From Xylogone sp. PMI_703 (Eukaryota > Ascomycota > Leotiomycetes), in contig JAJTUQ010000007.1 in NCBI GenBank assembly GCA_021399445.1, positions 558,001-622,000 of the forward strand: a stretch of 64,000 bases of DNA, read 5' to 3'. This document shows positions 44,701 through 58,433 of this stretch, piece by piece. Position 1 is the stretch's first letter; the number at the start of each line of letters is the position of its first letter. The position numbers and the translations under genes were made by a program. Under the pieces are notes generated by a model. That model was not told where the DNA came from. It saw only the letters and a list, made by a program, of their open reading frames with translations, and did no database searches.

Positions 44701-45510
44701 GCCCTGGAAACTGCCGCTACACGTACACTGTGGCGCTCTTTTCTTGATGTTCATGTATCTGTGCCATCCTAGGAGGGAGGGCGATCCGTGCTTTGGTTAC
44801 ATCTGGTTTTTTTCTCCTTTTGGTTGTCTTTACCTCCTAGAGGATGTAGCGATTTCTTCCCGTTATGTCCTCCGTAGAAACATGTGTGATATGGGCTTTG
44901 GCAATGAGGCATTCACACTTGTACGGACTCTCTGGGATAATAATCAGACAACTACATTGCTTACAATAACTAACAGCAAACCTACGCTTATTCACTTAAC
45001 AGCATTAAAAAGATATATGATCCACGAGTATCATTTCTACTCAAACAAGAAAGCAAAAAATACAAGTTCTTTGCCAAGCATCACTTAACGCCATAGAACT
45101 CTCTCTCCTTCCGATTGCATTACGCAGCCCCGTATTACGCCTGCTAAATGAAACCAAGTCTGCCGCCAGAAACCCCACCATCCCGGTATATGGCCAATTC
45201 AGACGAACTAAGATCGTCAGGAAGAAGTAAAAGAAGCTGAAAAAAATAATCAAAACACAATGCTACAAACAAATACAAGATATAAAAACAAGAAACTTTT
45301 CTTCTCCAGAAGTAACCCGGAACGCGCCATCCTTTCAAACCGAAAGCGCTGCAGAACTGAACATGGTGATTAAAGCAAAGAAGGGATGGTCGTCTTCGTC
45401 ATATAAGCCGTCATCATCACGGTTGCTAATCATAATCCTCGTAGACTGCTCCTGGATAAAACTGAACAGAAAACCAAAAACGACAGGAATGTGGATGTCA
45501 CAGGCACCGC

Positions 45511-47870
45511 CTAGTAAGCATCTTCATCGGTCCAGTTTGATTCACTGCCAGACGGAATTCGATTGCCTTCCGCATCTATCATCGCGATGCCTCCATGGCC
45601 TCCCTGCCCTCCATATGGCGGCAAGCCTCGTGACTTCTTTTGGCCTCCTGGTGGCCCGTATTCTGGAGTGAATCTTTTATTGTGAGTAGCCCGGAGTCTT
45701 GCATAATACTCCTCCGTCGCATCTTCTTCCGGCTCAGATGCATCATCATAAGTCTCCCAGTTTTCTGAGCCTGAGACTGTTGTGGCGGTGCCAGATGTGC
45801 CAGATGTATTCGAGTGATGTGAGAGCTGTGAGAGCTGTCTACTAGGAGGCGCTGGGGGAAGTCGCTCATTCAGCCGCATTGTACTATGATCATAATGCGA
45901 CTGTGATCTACTATGTCTGAACTGCTGGTCATCATACACATCTTCGGGGCTGATGTGGCGAACAATCATTGAATCCTCACTCTCATGTCTTGTGTGAGAC
46001 GCTGGCGTCGGAGCCAATGGCGGCATGAGATCTCGCATCCGTGGAGGTGGAACCCTAGCTGGAGGCGGTCCCATTTTGCGAATAGTTCCGTCACTCCGTT
46101 TTGACTCGAGGACTTTACGTTCAGGGGAGTTGTTGCCGTGATCAAGGTTCGACAATGGTGTACGGGCTGGGATTCGGGACGGCGTTCGACCTCCGTTTGT
46201 GGAAACTGAGCTGGCGAAGGGATTCCGCCTTAATGTGTTATTGCCTCCGGAAACTGGTGTCTTGCTTGGGGCCGGAGGCTTTGTCGGTATATTAATAGTG
46301 TTACTCCGACCAATTGTCCCAACTTTCTTAGCAGTGGTAGAAGATCCCACTGGGGTCTTCGATCGTTGCGGTGGATCAGCAGCTTCCAACTCATCCAGAT
46401 ACCTTTCTCCGTGAACCAAGAATGGCCGACCGTATTCATCTTCCCACTGCTCAAGGATTTTTCTCAGATCTGCTGCGATCTTTGGCAGTTCTTTGGCGAT
46501 GCGTTTTCTCATCTTCTCCTCTCGAAGAAGTCTTGTCGGGTCTCGCTTTTCTCCCTTCTGGCCACGCATCATGAGACGAGATGCATCCTGGCTCGAAGCA
46601 GCAAGTTCATTACGGTCACTCACTAGCGATCGGTGTTTGTCGATGAGGGCGAGCGTTGGCGCACGCTGCTCTCGCAAAGCCTCGAGCCTGGAAATCTCCT
46701 GTTCGTGTGCTTCAAGTAAAGCATCACTGTAGACATCTGAAAATGCCGGAGTAAACTCGAGCATTTCATCTTCAGAGAAGTAGAGACTATCCCAGAGCTC
46801 CTGCAGCTTGTATCTTGCCTCTTCCACGAATAGATGTAGATTCTGTCTTTTCAATTCATTCAACCGGGCAAGTTCATCTTCGAACTCATTGATCTGTCGT
46901 ACTCCGCAACCGCGATTGCCGTTCAGGAATCTTTTTCTCTCGGGCTCTTCAATACCAAGACGATCCCAGAGGCCTTCAACTGTAGCTCTGAGGTCTTTGA
47001 GACGCCTCTCGCGTGCCTTTTTCTCGTCTGCTAATTTATCACGCTTGCTTCGTAAACGAGAAATATCGTCTTCATGCAGACCTAGCTGTTCGGGTGCATC
47101 TCGGTAGTATTTGACGATCATTCCATCTGTCTGAGCTTGAGGCGTTCCAAGCTCAGCCCAGAGTTGGATGATACTTTCAGCAAGAGTCTTGACTGCCGAA
47201 ATACGGCGAGTGTATTCCTCATACACTCGTGTAAACTCGTCATCAAGAGCCTCAACGTAGGATGGTGACAGATCGAACGTAGGAGGTATACTTGCATTTG
47301 GCTTGCTTGGCGGTAAAGTAATTTTGATGAAAGATGGCTCCAGGTGGGACGCATAAGATTCCAAAGCTTGTGCAAGTTCTATTGCAGGTTAGTGATGAAT
47401 AATAAGTGAGGTTATTTGACCTAGGAGAGATATTAAGCATACTTTGTACCTGCTCAAAGCGCTCTCTATGGAGCCTTGCCATGGCAAGATGTTTTTCTTT
47501 TAATACTTGTAAGCATCGTGTTAACGGGTAAGTGATCTTTAGACCGTCATCTGCCGTTTCGTATTCATGTCGAGACTTGTTGTCGTTTAAGGAGTTTTCC
47601 ATCTGTCTGATGGTAGTGATGATATGCTGAGCTTCCTCTGTCATATCATTCTTCTCGTTAGTCACTCGTCGCACTTGGTTATTTAAGGTTTCTGATAATG
47701 CAGCGAATAGCTAATCAATGTTAGTTTGAGCTTGCCATATGGTTTGCGACATCACCTACCTCTGATTCTCTCTCCTCTCGCTCGTGACCTGGAACTCCTA
47801 TCTCGTCAAAGAGACCGTGGAGTTGGCCAATGATCGCAGAAACCTGCGATACCAAAGAGCCAGTATCCAT
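45511..47870 (-). CDS. ASE1: Ase1/PRC1-type microtubule bundling protein
   Basis: Exons 47760-47870, 47443-47710 and 45511-47378 give 748 residues. Ase1 crosslinks antiparallel microtubules at the spindle midzone. It opens with a dimerisation-like helix (MDTGSLVSQVSAIIGQLHGLFDEIGVP). Long coiled coils follow, with the MAP65/PRC1 pattern LWDRLGIEEPERKRF, LQELWDSLYFSEDEML and KRDPTRLLREEKMRKRIAKELPKI, then YGRPFLVHGERYLDEL. The last 270 residues are basic, Ser/Pro-rich and disordered, which suits microtubule contact and CDK sites. The second intron (GTATGC...TAG) is supported by unbroken frame through VQKLAQALESY. Confidence 0.93.
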
Positions 47871-49024
47871 GAGTAAAATTGTGACCACAAAGCACTATAT
47901 TAAAGGGGTATATATATAGTATGAATGGGAATTCCCCTTTAGCAGGAGGCGACAGACACCCCTAAGGTAGAATAGGTTCTCAGTGAGGGACAGTCTATGT
48001 TAATAATGGTGAATGAAAGTCAGCAATATGCAAGATGCAATCGCAATAGCGAAATCTCCAGATATTGCTAAGGACTCATCAACGATTGTAGAAGGGAAAG
48101 TGTGAGTGGTTGTGGTCTGTCTCAGTGTGAATGGGGGCAGTGACGACGTCGTTTAGATATGGTTGTTTCGAGTTTAATGTTGTGGTTGACACAGCAACGG
48201 TGGCCTGCACTAAAAGTGGGCGAGTGGGTAGCAACAACCCCGCGGTACCTGATGCGGCGGCTGAACCGAGCTGAGCGATCTTGTTTTGTAGCCCCAAACA
48301 AATAACATCCTGGCGTATCGGTACCTGGCCAAGGTTCGGTATACGACGTACAGCACCACAAATAGTCAGCAGGTGGCACCGAGTGGCTATTGTAGAATAG
48401 CCAGTTACGAAATGGCTGCTGTACAACATACTTCATGGATCTGACCATGTCGCTAGTCGATCCTGTTTGTAAATCTGACAGCCAACGTGACAGGTATTTC
48501 TTTTACTTGCCAAACAAGGAGCTCAAGACTTTCGAGTAGCAGTCCAGCTGTTATGAGTTGAATTATCCATCGTTAAATAGCATCGCTATAATACTTCCAT
48601 GACAGATGAGGTGGAGGAGCTTTAGTGTTAACTATTCGTAGAGCGAGGAGTAGTAATTCTCAATACCCCATTCAAATATTTACCAAAAGAACTGTTTTAC
48701 GACATTGTGTGACTCTATCCGCAAACCTTTTCACCACAATTTTGTTGGAAGACATTTCCAGAAGCATAAATGCATAAATGCAATAGTAGAGAAAAGACTC
48801 AAAAACTTAGACATCCAGGTATCAGTGCAATAGAACCTCTTCCCTTTGAGCGTCTGTCTGCAATCAGTTAGTGGCTACGGATGGCGGAGCAACGGGGAAG
48901 CTATTGATCCGGGTCCCGCATTACCTCAAGGCTCCCTCTTTATCGTATCTCAAACTACATCAGGTCTCCCACCCACTAATAAGCCTCCTTTAATTTCGAG
49001 CCCAGAGGCTTTCGTATTGCTATC
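47871..49024. promoter_or_regulatory. divergent promoter, ASE1 / CSN5
   Basis: About 1.15 kb between head-to-head genes. No supportable gene within it. Confidence 0.45.
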
Positions 49025-50133
49025 ATGGAGACTGCTTATAAGTCATGGGGTAAGTGAACTTCTTCAGACCAAAACTATTATGAATTATTAAGCTCACCTT
49101 ATCGATAACAGAGCTCGACAATAAGATCGAGCTAGTAGATCCCCACCGAGACGCCCTCTATTCATATGATCAAGATGAACAGAAGGCAATAAACACTGCA
49201 AAACCATGGAAGAGCGATCCGAACCACTTCAAGAAGGTCCGCATCTCTGCTGTGGCTCTCCTTAAAATGGTCATGCATGCTCGTTCTGGAGGTTCTATTG
49301 AAGTGATGGGCTTGATGCAAGGAAAGATTGCCGGGGATACCTTCATCGTCACAGATGCATTCCGATTACCGGTTGAAGGCACAGAGACGAGAGTTAATGC
49401 TCAGGATGAGGCGAACGAATACATGGTAGCCTATACACAGGCAAGCATTACTCAAGGAAAGAAGGAGAATGTCGTTGGATGGTACCACAGCCATCCGGGA
49501 TACGGTTGTTGGCTGAGTGGTATTGATGTTAACACACAAGCTACCCAGCAGACCTTCTCGGATCCTTTTCTTGCCGTTGTCATCGACCCAGATCGCACTA
49601 TCTCGGCAGGAAAGGTCGAAATAGGAGCGTTTAGGACATATCCAGAGAACTACAAGCCTACGGATGCGGCAGCAGATGATGGCTATCAGGCAATTCCGCT
49701 ATCAAAGATAGAGGATTTTGGTGCTCATAGCAGCCGTTATTACTCATTAGAAGTGTCGCACTTCAAGAGCACCCTAGATAGCCATCTCTTGGATCAACTT
49801 TGGAATAAGTACTGGGTGCAGACTTTGAGCCAAAGCCCGCTATTCGCAAACCGGGACTACAGTAGTAAGCAGATGCTTGATCTGAAATCGAGAATATTTC
49901 AGACAGCAAACGGCATATCGCGCTCTGGAAGGGCATCGATGGGTACCGTGGCTAACAGGGGGCTCGAGCAGCAACTGGAGAAGGTAGTTAGAGATAGTAA
50001 GAAAATTGCTGGAGAGGAGTGGAATGGATTAATGGCTGGTGAAATCAAGGCAAAGCTATTTAATGGGCTAGGAGAGAACCCCAAGGAGCCAGTCGACCAG
50101 ACTGCTCCAGCTACAGCTTCCGTTGAATCATAG
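49025..50133 (+). CDS. CSN5: COP9 signalosome subunit 5, deneddylase
   Basis: Exon 1 (49025-49049) encodes METAYKSW; exon 2 is 49112-50133; the total is 348 residues. CSN5 removes Nedd8 from cullins and is the catalytic subunit of the COP9 signalosome. All JAMM residues are present: Glu72 (IEVMGLMQG), His134 and His136 and Asp147 ([14 protein letters not shown]). Upstream [18 protein letters not shown] and [23 protein letters not shown] match the family. The C-terminal helical part ([15 protein letters not shown]...) is complete, ending with a short polar tail. It converges with MSE1 at 183 bp. Confidence 0.96.
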
Positions 50134-50316
50134 ACTCTCTTCAACTTATGAAGACTTCGATAAAGGAAAAGTTATAGCGGACTTGGTCGAATTAAGCATT
50201 GCATGGCGTAAATAATATTACCTGGAGCGGAGTCCTGGTCAAATGGGAGCTAGTCTAATATACGCTCGCCCAAATTCTTTCGTATTTTCAAATCAGAAGC
50301 TCCTAACATGCTTATA

Positions 50317-52667
<2,351 letters not shown>

Positions 52668-54079
52668 ATGGCTTCGTCAGCGGAAGAAATTGACCTCTAT
52701 GGTAAAACCTCTCACAATTATCAGTCCTCGACGAATGCTAACAGTCTGCAGAGGTGTTGGGGGTGAGCAGGGATGCAACGAGGGCCGAGATCAGAAAGGC
52801 GTATCACAAGGTTGGCCTTTACTTGAGACTCGTGGTCCACGAGTACTGACATCGTGCAGGCTGCCCTGCAGCATCACCCTGATAAGGTGCCCGAAGACCA
52901 GAGGGAAGCAGCAGATGTGAAATTCAAGGCTGTTAGTCAAGCATACGAGATTCTCTCGGACGAAGAGAAACGACATTTATATGATACTCATGGCATGGCC
53001 GCATTTGATGGAAGTCGTGGTCCAATGGGTGCGGAAGTGGACCTAGATGATATCTTACAGCAGATGTTTGGCATGGGTGGCGGAATGCCATCTGGATTTG
53101 GAGGTGCAGGTCCAAGACGTCCACGCAAGGGTGCAGATGAAGAGCAAAAGTATGAGGTAACTTTGGAGGAGTTATACAAAGGGAAGACGGTTAAATTCGC
53201 AAGCACTAAGAATGTGATCTGCACGCACTGCAAAGGAACCGGTGGGAAAGATAAGGCAAAGCCTCAAACCTGTGAGCGGTGTAAAGGAAATGGCATGACT
53301 ATCGGCCTGCGATCTGTCGGTCCAGGATTAGTTACCCAGGAGCGAGTGGTCTGCGACGCTTGCAGCGGAGCAGGAAAGATCTTCAAGGAGAAGGATAGGT
53401 GTAAGAAGTGCAAAGGAAAGAGAACAACTTTGGAAAAGAAGGTGTTGGAGATCTACATCCCAAGAGGCGCTAGGGAAGGGGAGAGAATAGTCCTGGAGGG
53501 TGAGGCAGACCAGGTGCCGGATCAAATACCGGGTGATATTGTGTTCACTTTGGTAGAGGAGGACCACCCGATATTCCAGAGGGCAGGAAATGATCTATCA
53601 GCCGAACTGAATATCACATTGGCCGAAGCTCTATGCGGATTTTCAAGAGTAGTCCTGAAACATCTCGACGGCCGTGGCATTCACTTAAACCACCCACAAG
53701 GAAAGGTTCTAAAGCCTGGCCAGGTACTGAAAGTGGCGGGCGAAGGTATGCCACTTAAGAAGAGTGACCAGAAAGGCGACCTTTTCCTGGTTGTCAAGAT
53801 CGAGTTCCCGGATGATGGATGGACTGAAAACACAGCCGATTTCACCTCCCTCCAAAGTATTCTTCCTAAGCCAGCCCCTCCAATTGAGGCGGCAGAAATT
53901 GATGAAGTAGAATTCGAGCCCGATGCGGATATTGAAGATGTAAGTTTCACCTTTATAACTATATTAACGGTCACTGACAAGCATAGTTTGGAGCTGGTTC
54001 TGGTGATCCAAGAGCTGGTGGTGGATGGGAAGATGAGGACGATGACGAAGGTGGAGGCCCACAATGCGCGCAACAGTAA
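52668..54079 (+). CDS. YDJ1: type I DnaJ/Hsp40 co-chaperone (Ydj1/Mas5)
   Basis: Exons 52668-52701, 52752-52810, 52860-53939 and 53987-54079 give 421 residues. It stimulates Hsp70 and helps import and folding. The J domain has HPD at 37-39. A Gly/Met-rich linker follows, then four zinc-binding C-x2-C repeats (CTHCKGTG, CERCKGNG, CDACSGAG, CKKCKGKR) and the substrate-binding C-terminal domains. The last exon encodes an acidic Gly-rich tail ending in CAQQ, a CaaX farnesylation box as in yeast Ydj1 (CASQ), implying ER or membrane association. Reading through the last intron would remove the CaaX box. Confidence 0.96.
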
Positions 54080-54604
54080 TTGGGATATGGAACTGGGAAT
54101 TGGATTTAGAGGGTATTTCATATATCACACGGCGACAGTTATAATGTTACACCCTGGTGGTTTGGTCGTCATAATAGACGGATAAAACTTTGCGGTTTTT
54201 TGAACTGCTTTACGAGATAACACACCGAAGCTCAGCTCAGTTACGATCAGAATAACTAATTGAAAACTGGAAACATCTGAGCCTCTTGTCTTGATTCTAT
54301 AATTAATACCCCCAATATCAGTGTATCAGTATCACTTCACTTACGCAGTATGACGATAATGCAGCGGATTAACATTCTCCCGTAATGCATCTCGTTGGAA
54401 GGGTTAGCCCTTAGTCTAAATCACGTGAGTCTCTTGAACCTCGAAATTTCGCTAAGCGGAAATGTAGAGGAAAATCGAGAGGTAATCGAATTCGACATAA
54501 TCGACAACACGACAAACCAGACGACAAGGTATGATTACAGATTATTCCTTGCGATTGGGATAGCATTATATCTCTTGGGAATTGAAGTACTAATAAATTT
54601 GCAG
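54080..54604 (+). promoter_or_regulatory. RPL32 promoter and probable 5'-UTR intron
   Basis: About 0.5 kb. A probable leader intron runs 54529-54604 (GTATGA donor, ACTAATAA-like branch near 54590, TTGCAG acceptor) and ends exactly at the RPL32 start codon; leader introns are common in fungal ribosomal-protein genes. A CACGTG box lies at about 54422. Confidence 0.5.
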
Positions 54605-55336
54605 ATGGTTGCCGCAAAGAAGCACGTCCCGATCGTCAAGAAGCGTATGTTCAACTTTTCTTCTGGATCCAGCTTGTGTCCCCGCTGCGATATGTCCTGC
54701 GATGACCTATAGGAAGTGGAGGACGGAATTGATTGTGTAAAATTGAGAGAATGAAGTGTTGACGGGATCATAATAGGCACCAACCGCTTCAACAGACACC
54801 AGAGCGATCGATTCAAGTGTGTCCCTTCCAGCTGGAGAAAGCCAAAGGGTATCGACAATGCTCTCCGAAGACGATTCAAGGGCCAAGCCCCCATGCCATC
54901 GGTACGTGAATCTCGCAAAGTCCGCGGAGGAGGAATGAAGGAATTTTGCCATTGGAAGCCTAGAACACCATGGTCAAAGAGCAGGAATAGATGGGATGAT
55001 GAAAAGCAGTGGCTGATATCGAACTCTTGATATATAGATCGGTTATGGCTCCAACAAGAAGACCCGCCACATGATGCCCTCCGGACACAAGGCCTTCCTT
55101 GTTAACAACGTCCGAGACCTCGACCTCCTCCTCATGCACAACAAGACCTACGCCGCAGAGTACGTTAATATACATACAACTCTCACAACAAACAGAAGGA
55201 AAAATCCAACTGACAACCCCAATCTAGGATCTCCCACTCCGTATCCTCAAGAAAGAGAGTCGAAATTGTAACACGCGCGAAGCAGCTCGGTGTTAAGGTA
55301 ACGAACGCAAAGGCCAGGGTTACTACTGAGGTTTAA
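54605..55336 (+). CDS. RPL32: 60S ribosomal protein eL32
   Basis: Exons 54605-54644, 54777-54901, 55038-55159 and 55228-55336 give 131 residues, the normal eL32 length. [59 protein letters not shown] and [10 protein letters not shown] are diagnostic. It is a structural protein of the large subunit. Introns at three places in such a short gene, plus a probable leader intron, are typical of ribosomal-protein genes in this group. The tandem position next to YDJ1 and MSE1 gives a small translation/proteostasis neighbourhood, without evidence of shared control. Confidence 0.97.
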
Positions 55337-55822
55337 GGGGCGAAGGTTGGATCATTCCGGGGTTCAGAGCTTTTCGTTTGGGAATTCACTTAACTAAGCA
55401 TGGGATCGGGATTTGCTTGATATCATGATAAAAAAGATTGAGGGCCAGTGTAGTAATACGTCATGTGCCTTATGATCAATGAAGAGAAGCTTCTTGTGCA
55501 AAATTCATTTACGTCTATTTCAGACAGTGCGGATCTGTGATTGGAGATTTTGTGGTGTCGAGTGATAAATACGGGCGGCTAATGTGAGGAAAAAAGTTGT
55601 CTGGAAAGAAGCACATCGCGCCTATGATGCTTAGGAGAATCTTAAGGTTTAAAAGCTATTATATTTACTAACTAAAAAGAGGACTGGATACAATCTAGTC
55701 CTGTCATGGTTGAAAGTTACTATACGAAGGAGGTTGTATATGCCACATGAGACCATATATACTCTCCCCCTATTCAAACACATATTTCCTACCACCTTCT
55801 ATACACCTCTGTTACCAGTCCC
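55337..55822. other. convergent intergenic region
   Basis: About 490 bp between RPL32 and the S28 peptidase 3' ends. Nothing else seen. Confidence 0.4.
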
Positions 55823-57929
55823 TCATTTATCATACCACTCTGCAACCCATTTCACAATCTGCGCTACCTCGGCGTCTATGACTTGCTGTGCTCCTTCGTT
55901 GGCCACTCCATTGTCGAGATTTAGGTCGTTACAGTGGAAACCACCCGGGATAATTTGGATTGGATGCTCAGGGGTTGAGGTTAACGGACCTCCAGGGCGA
56001 GAGGTTGATGACATGCTGGCCGGGCGCCAGGGGTCAAACTCGCTGCCAAATTATAGTTAGCCAACATAGAAGTGATGATGGGCAATGATATCAGGAAAGC
56101 TGAGACTTACCCATTTGTCCAGATCAGTCGCGTTGTATTGACTAAGTCCCACCCCTTGGTGAATGCATTAAAAGACTGAGTGTTGATGCTTGAGTTTGCC
56201 TTCTCAGGATAGGTGTATCCGCTCGTCGGTGGAAAATATAGATCGCATTGCTTTGAATAGTATTCAGGGGTGAGCATGCGAGAGACGATAGTTGGCTGAT
56301 TTGGGGGGGCGCCACTACCATACATTAACATTGACTGAAAATATAGAACATAAAGTGGAGGGATTAAGGAACATACTCTTCCCAGTATTCCATTCCTGAA
56401 CAGAGTAGCCAGTACCATTGGCGATCCGCACCGTTATACACAGTGTAATCGGTAAACTGAAGATTCGAGGCATTGTGAGAGTCCCAGCAGGAAACGTCCC
56501 TGGGATCGGTGTATCCAACCTCCTGGCACCCTGTTTCTTGTTTTAGTAGGCACCAAGTATTGAAAGAATAACTCTTACAATTAGGAATGACTTTACTGCT
56601 TATCCACTCGCCATAACCTTTAATAGCTTTTTCAAGTCCAACTCCTTCGGGGCCGGGAACAACAGCCGCACCAGGTTCAACCCCCTACGCAGGGTTAGCA
56701 GTTATAGAGCACTAAATACGGACATTCTCTACCTCAACAGCATCGCAGAATTCAAAGAACGGAGAATAACCGGTAGTGAAATCGTTGTTTTGCCACATAT
56801 ATGGTCCATATGCAAGAGCACTTTAAAAGTGACCAACTATCAGCATCCGATCTTTGTCTAGCGGAGTAGCAACAGGTATACGTACTAACCAACATCGTCA
56901 TCATGTTGTAGATCTTGTAAACCAAAGGCCGCCTTGAAGTTGTATATTTCTTCCTCGGTACCGTTCACAAAGAGTTGGTCCATATATTCAACAATGGCTT
57001 GCATATCCTTGCTACAGTTTGCCGCCATGTTCTCCTGGATCGGAGCAAAGTATTGCCACTAATAAATGTAAGTATAAGATGAATGATATTAATAAAAGAT
57101 GGACAAACATAGTCATGAACGACTTCAACCGGAGCACTTGTGGCATGGTATGCCCAAAATGTGCCTGGGGAAACAGACTCAGTCCACGCAGCAAGCGAAC
57201 CTGAATAAGAACCCCCAGAGAAAACCCAAGGCTACACTGGTCAGAGGTAATTCACATAATTTTAGTCTAGGGTAAAACTCACGGCATTGTCGGCGTTGCT
57301 GCTATGATTCGTATCAAAAGGAAAATCAACATTTTTAGCAAAGTAAACGAAGTCAGCGATTGCTTGAGGCACCGTCAGGAGTTGAAGATTCTCAGTGTTC
57401 AAGATGTCATATGGAGATGACTCGCCCCAAAATCGATCTGTAATATACAGTCATTAGTTATCTCTGGATGAAGAAGTACGATAACTCACGCTCTACGATC
57501 AAAGCCGCTCCACCACTCTCTTGCGCAAAAAGGCCAACCACGGTAGTATTAATCAACATGAAATCATACCCATCGGCAGACGTTTCTCCGGGCGTAAACA
57601 TGACAACCTAGGAGAGAGGTAATCAAATGAATAAAGTCTTTTTGGCTTGTTCAGAGGATACTCACTGGAGAACCTGGCCCTTTCCAGTATTCCGAGTTCC
57701 AGTAGTATCTCTGCTGGAAGGTTCCCTTAGAAGGATCATCGTGATCAAGAAGTTGTGTAAAGAAAGCTTCTCCCATAGTATCAGAGGCTCCTTCAGAGAG
57801 TGCTTTTGAGGAAGCCATTTTATCTCTTCCTGGAGGAAGCGGTGGGATCAATCTTCCCGGATGCAACCTAATAGCAGCAACTACTGCACAAGAGTATAGC
57901 AAGAGAAAGAAGGAAGATGAGATCTTCAT
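55823..57929 (-). CDS. secreted S28-family serine peptidase (prolyl carboxypeptidase-like)
   Basis: Ten exons: 57666-57929, 57490-57607, 57283-57437, 57109-57231, 56886-57058, 56733-56820, 56579-56684, 56377-56530, 56111-56314 and 55823-56042; 534 residues. Family members cleave after proline in extracellular peptides. MKISSSFFLLLYSCAVVAA is a clear signal peptide. QRYYWNSEYWK, VEHRFWGESSPYD, the nucleophile motif GGSYSG (Ser187), DGAPPNQPTIVSR, LIWTNGEFDPW and the catalytic-His region GGFHCND are in S28 order. Several N-x-S/T sites suggest glycosylation. Two junctions rely on the less obvious choice of splice site (donor GTACGT at 56885; acceptor TAG ending at 56315), chosen because only they keep frame and motif. 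Confidence 0.92.
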
Positions 57930-58136
57930 GGCGAATGAACACAATTGAAACAACAAGCGGTATGAATATGACTGGAGTTATCACTTGTCGAAGAAACTGA
58001 CCGAGCTGGAAATATCAAAGGTGAAGAGAAAATGTTCTCCAACAGAAATATTGCTGGTATCAAAATCAGAGAGTAGCTAGATGCAATTTATAAAGAACTG
58101 AAAGTCGGAACATCTCCACCTACTTGTACAACTCAA

Positions 58137-58433
58137 TCAACATCTTGCAGCCCTGTCTAAGAGTTCCCGGGCACACATGAACAGTTCACGCTCACTTACC
58201 TGACCGCATGCGTTGCTAATCCGATTCAATATAAACGGAAAAGCCACACAGGTACGAAAGGCACGGTGGGCAGGTAGTAGCTCGGAACCCACAAGCAACT
58301 TGCAACTCTCCCGGCTTTCACGTGGGATAACTTCCTGCGTCTCCAACACACGGCAAAATGGCACAGTTGCAGAAACCGGACACAGACGACAGAATATGTG
58401 ACATCCCAGAAGCAAAGCACAAAGAAATCTCAT
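58137..58433 (-). CDS. candidate small secreted cysteine-rich protein
   Basis: An ATG-initiated open frame of 98 residues. It begins MRFLCALLLGCHIFC, followed by a probable cleavage zone (VSATVPF), and the mature part has six cysteines spread to the very last residue. This resembles the small secreted proteins of fungi. There is a perfect GTAAGT donor after NACGQ (58197 region), so the true protein may be shorter or spliced. It sits 207 bp upstream of the S28 peptidase on the same strand, and could instead belong to its leader. No family recognised. Confidence 0.3.
   Translation of the reverse strand: MRFLCALLLGCHIFCRLCPVSATVPFCRVLETQEVIPRESRESCKLLVGSELLPAHRAFRTCVAFPFILNRISNACGQVSERELFMCARELLDRAARC

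Larger units (their letters stand above)
41374..45510. other. 4.1-kb gene-free stretch upstream of MUB1
   Basis: It holds the MUB1 promoter and probably a long leader, and on its right side the 3' region of ASE1. Contents include two triplet repeats, G/A-rich purine tracts (about 42170-42260) and several copies of a TACGGAGT/TACTCCGT-like motif with GTAC palindromes between 42410 and 43380. Long frames on both strands (such as 41765-42364) are composition-driven. I see no protein I would defend. Confidence 0.5.
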
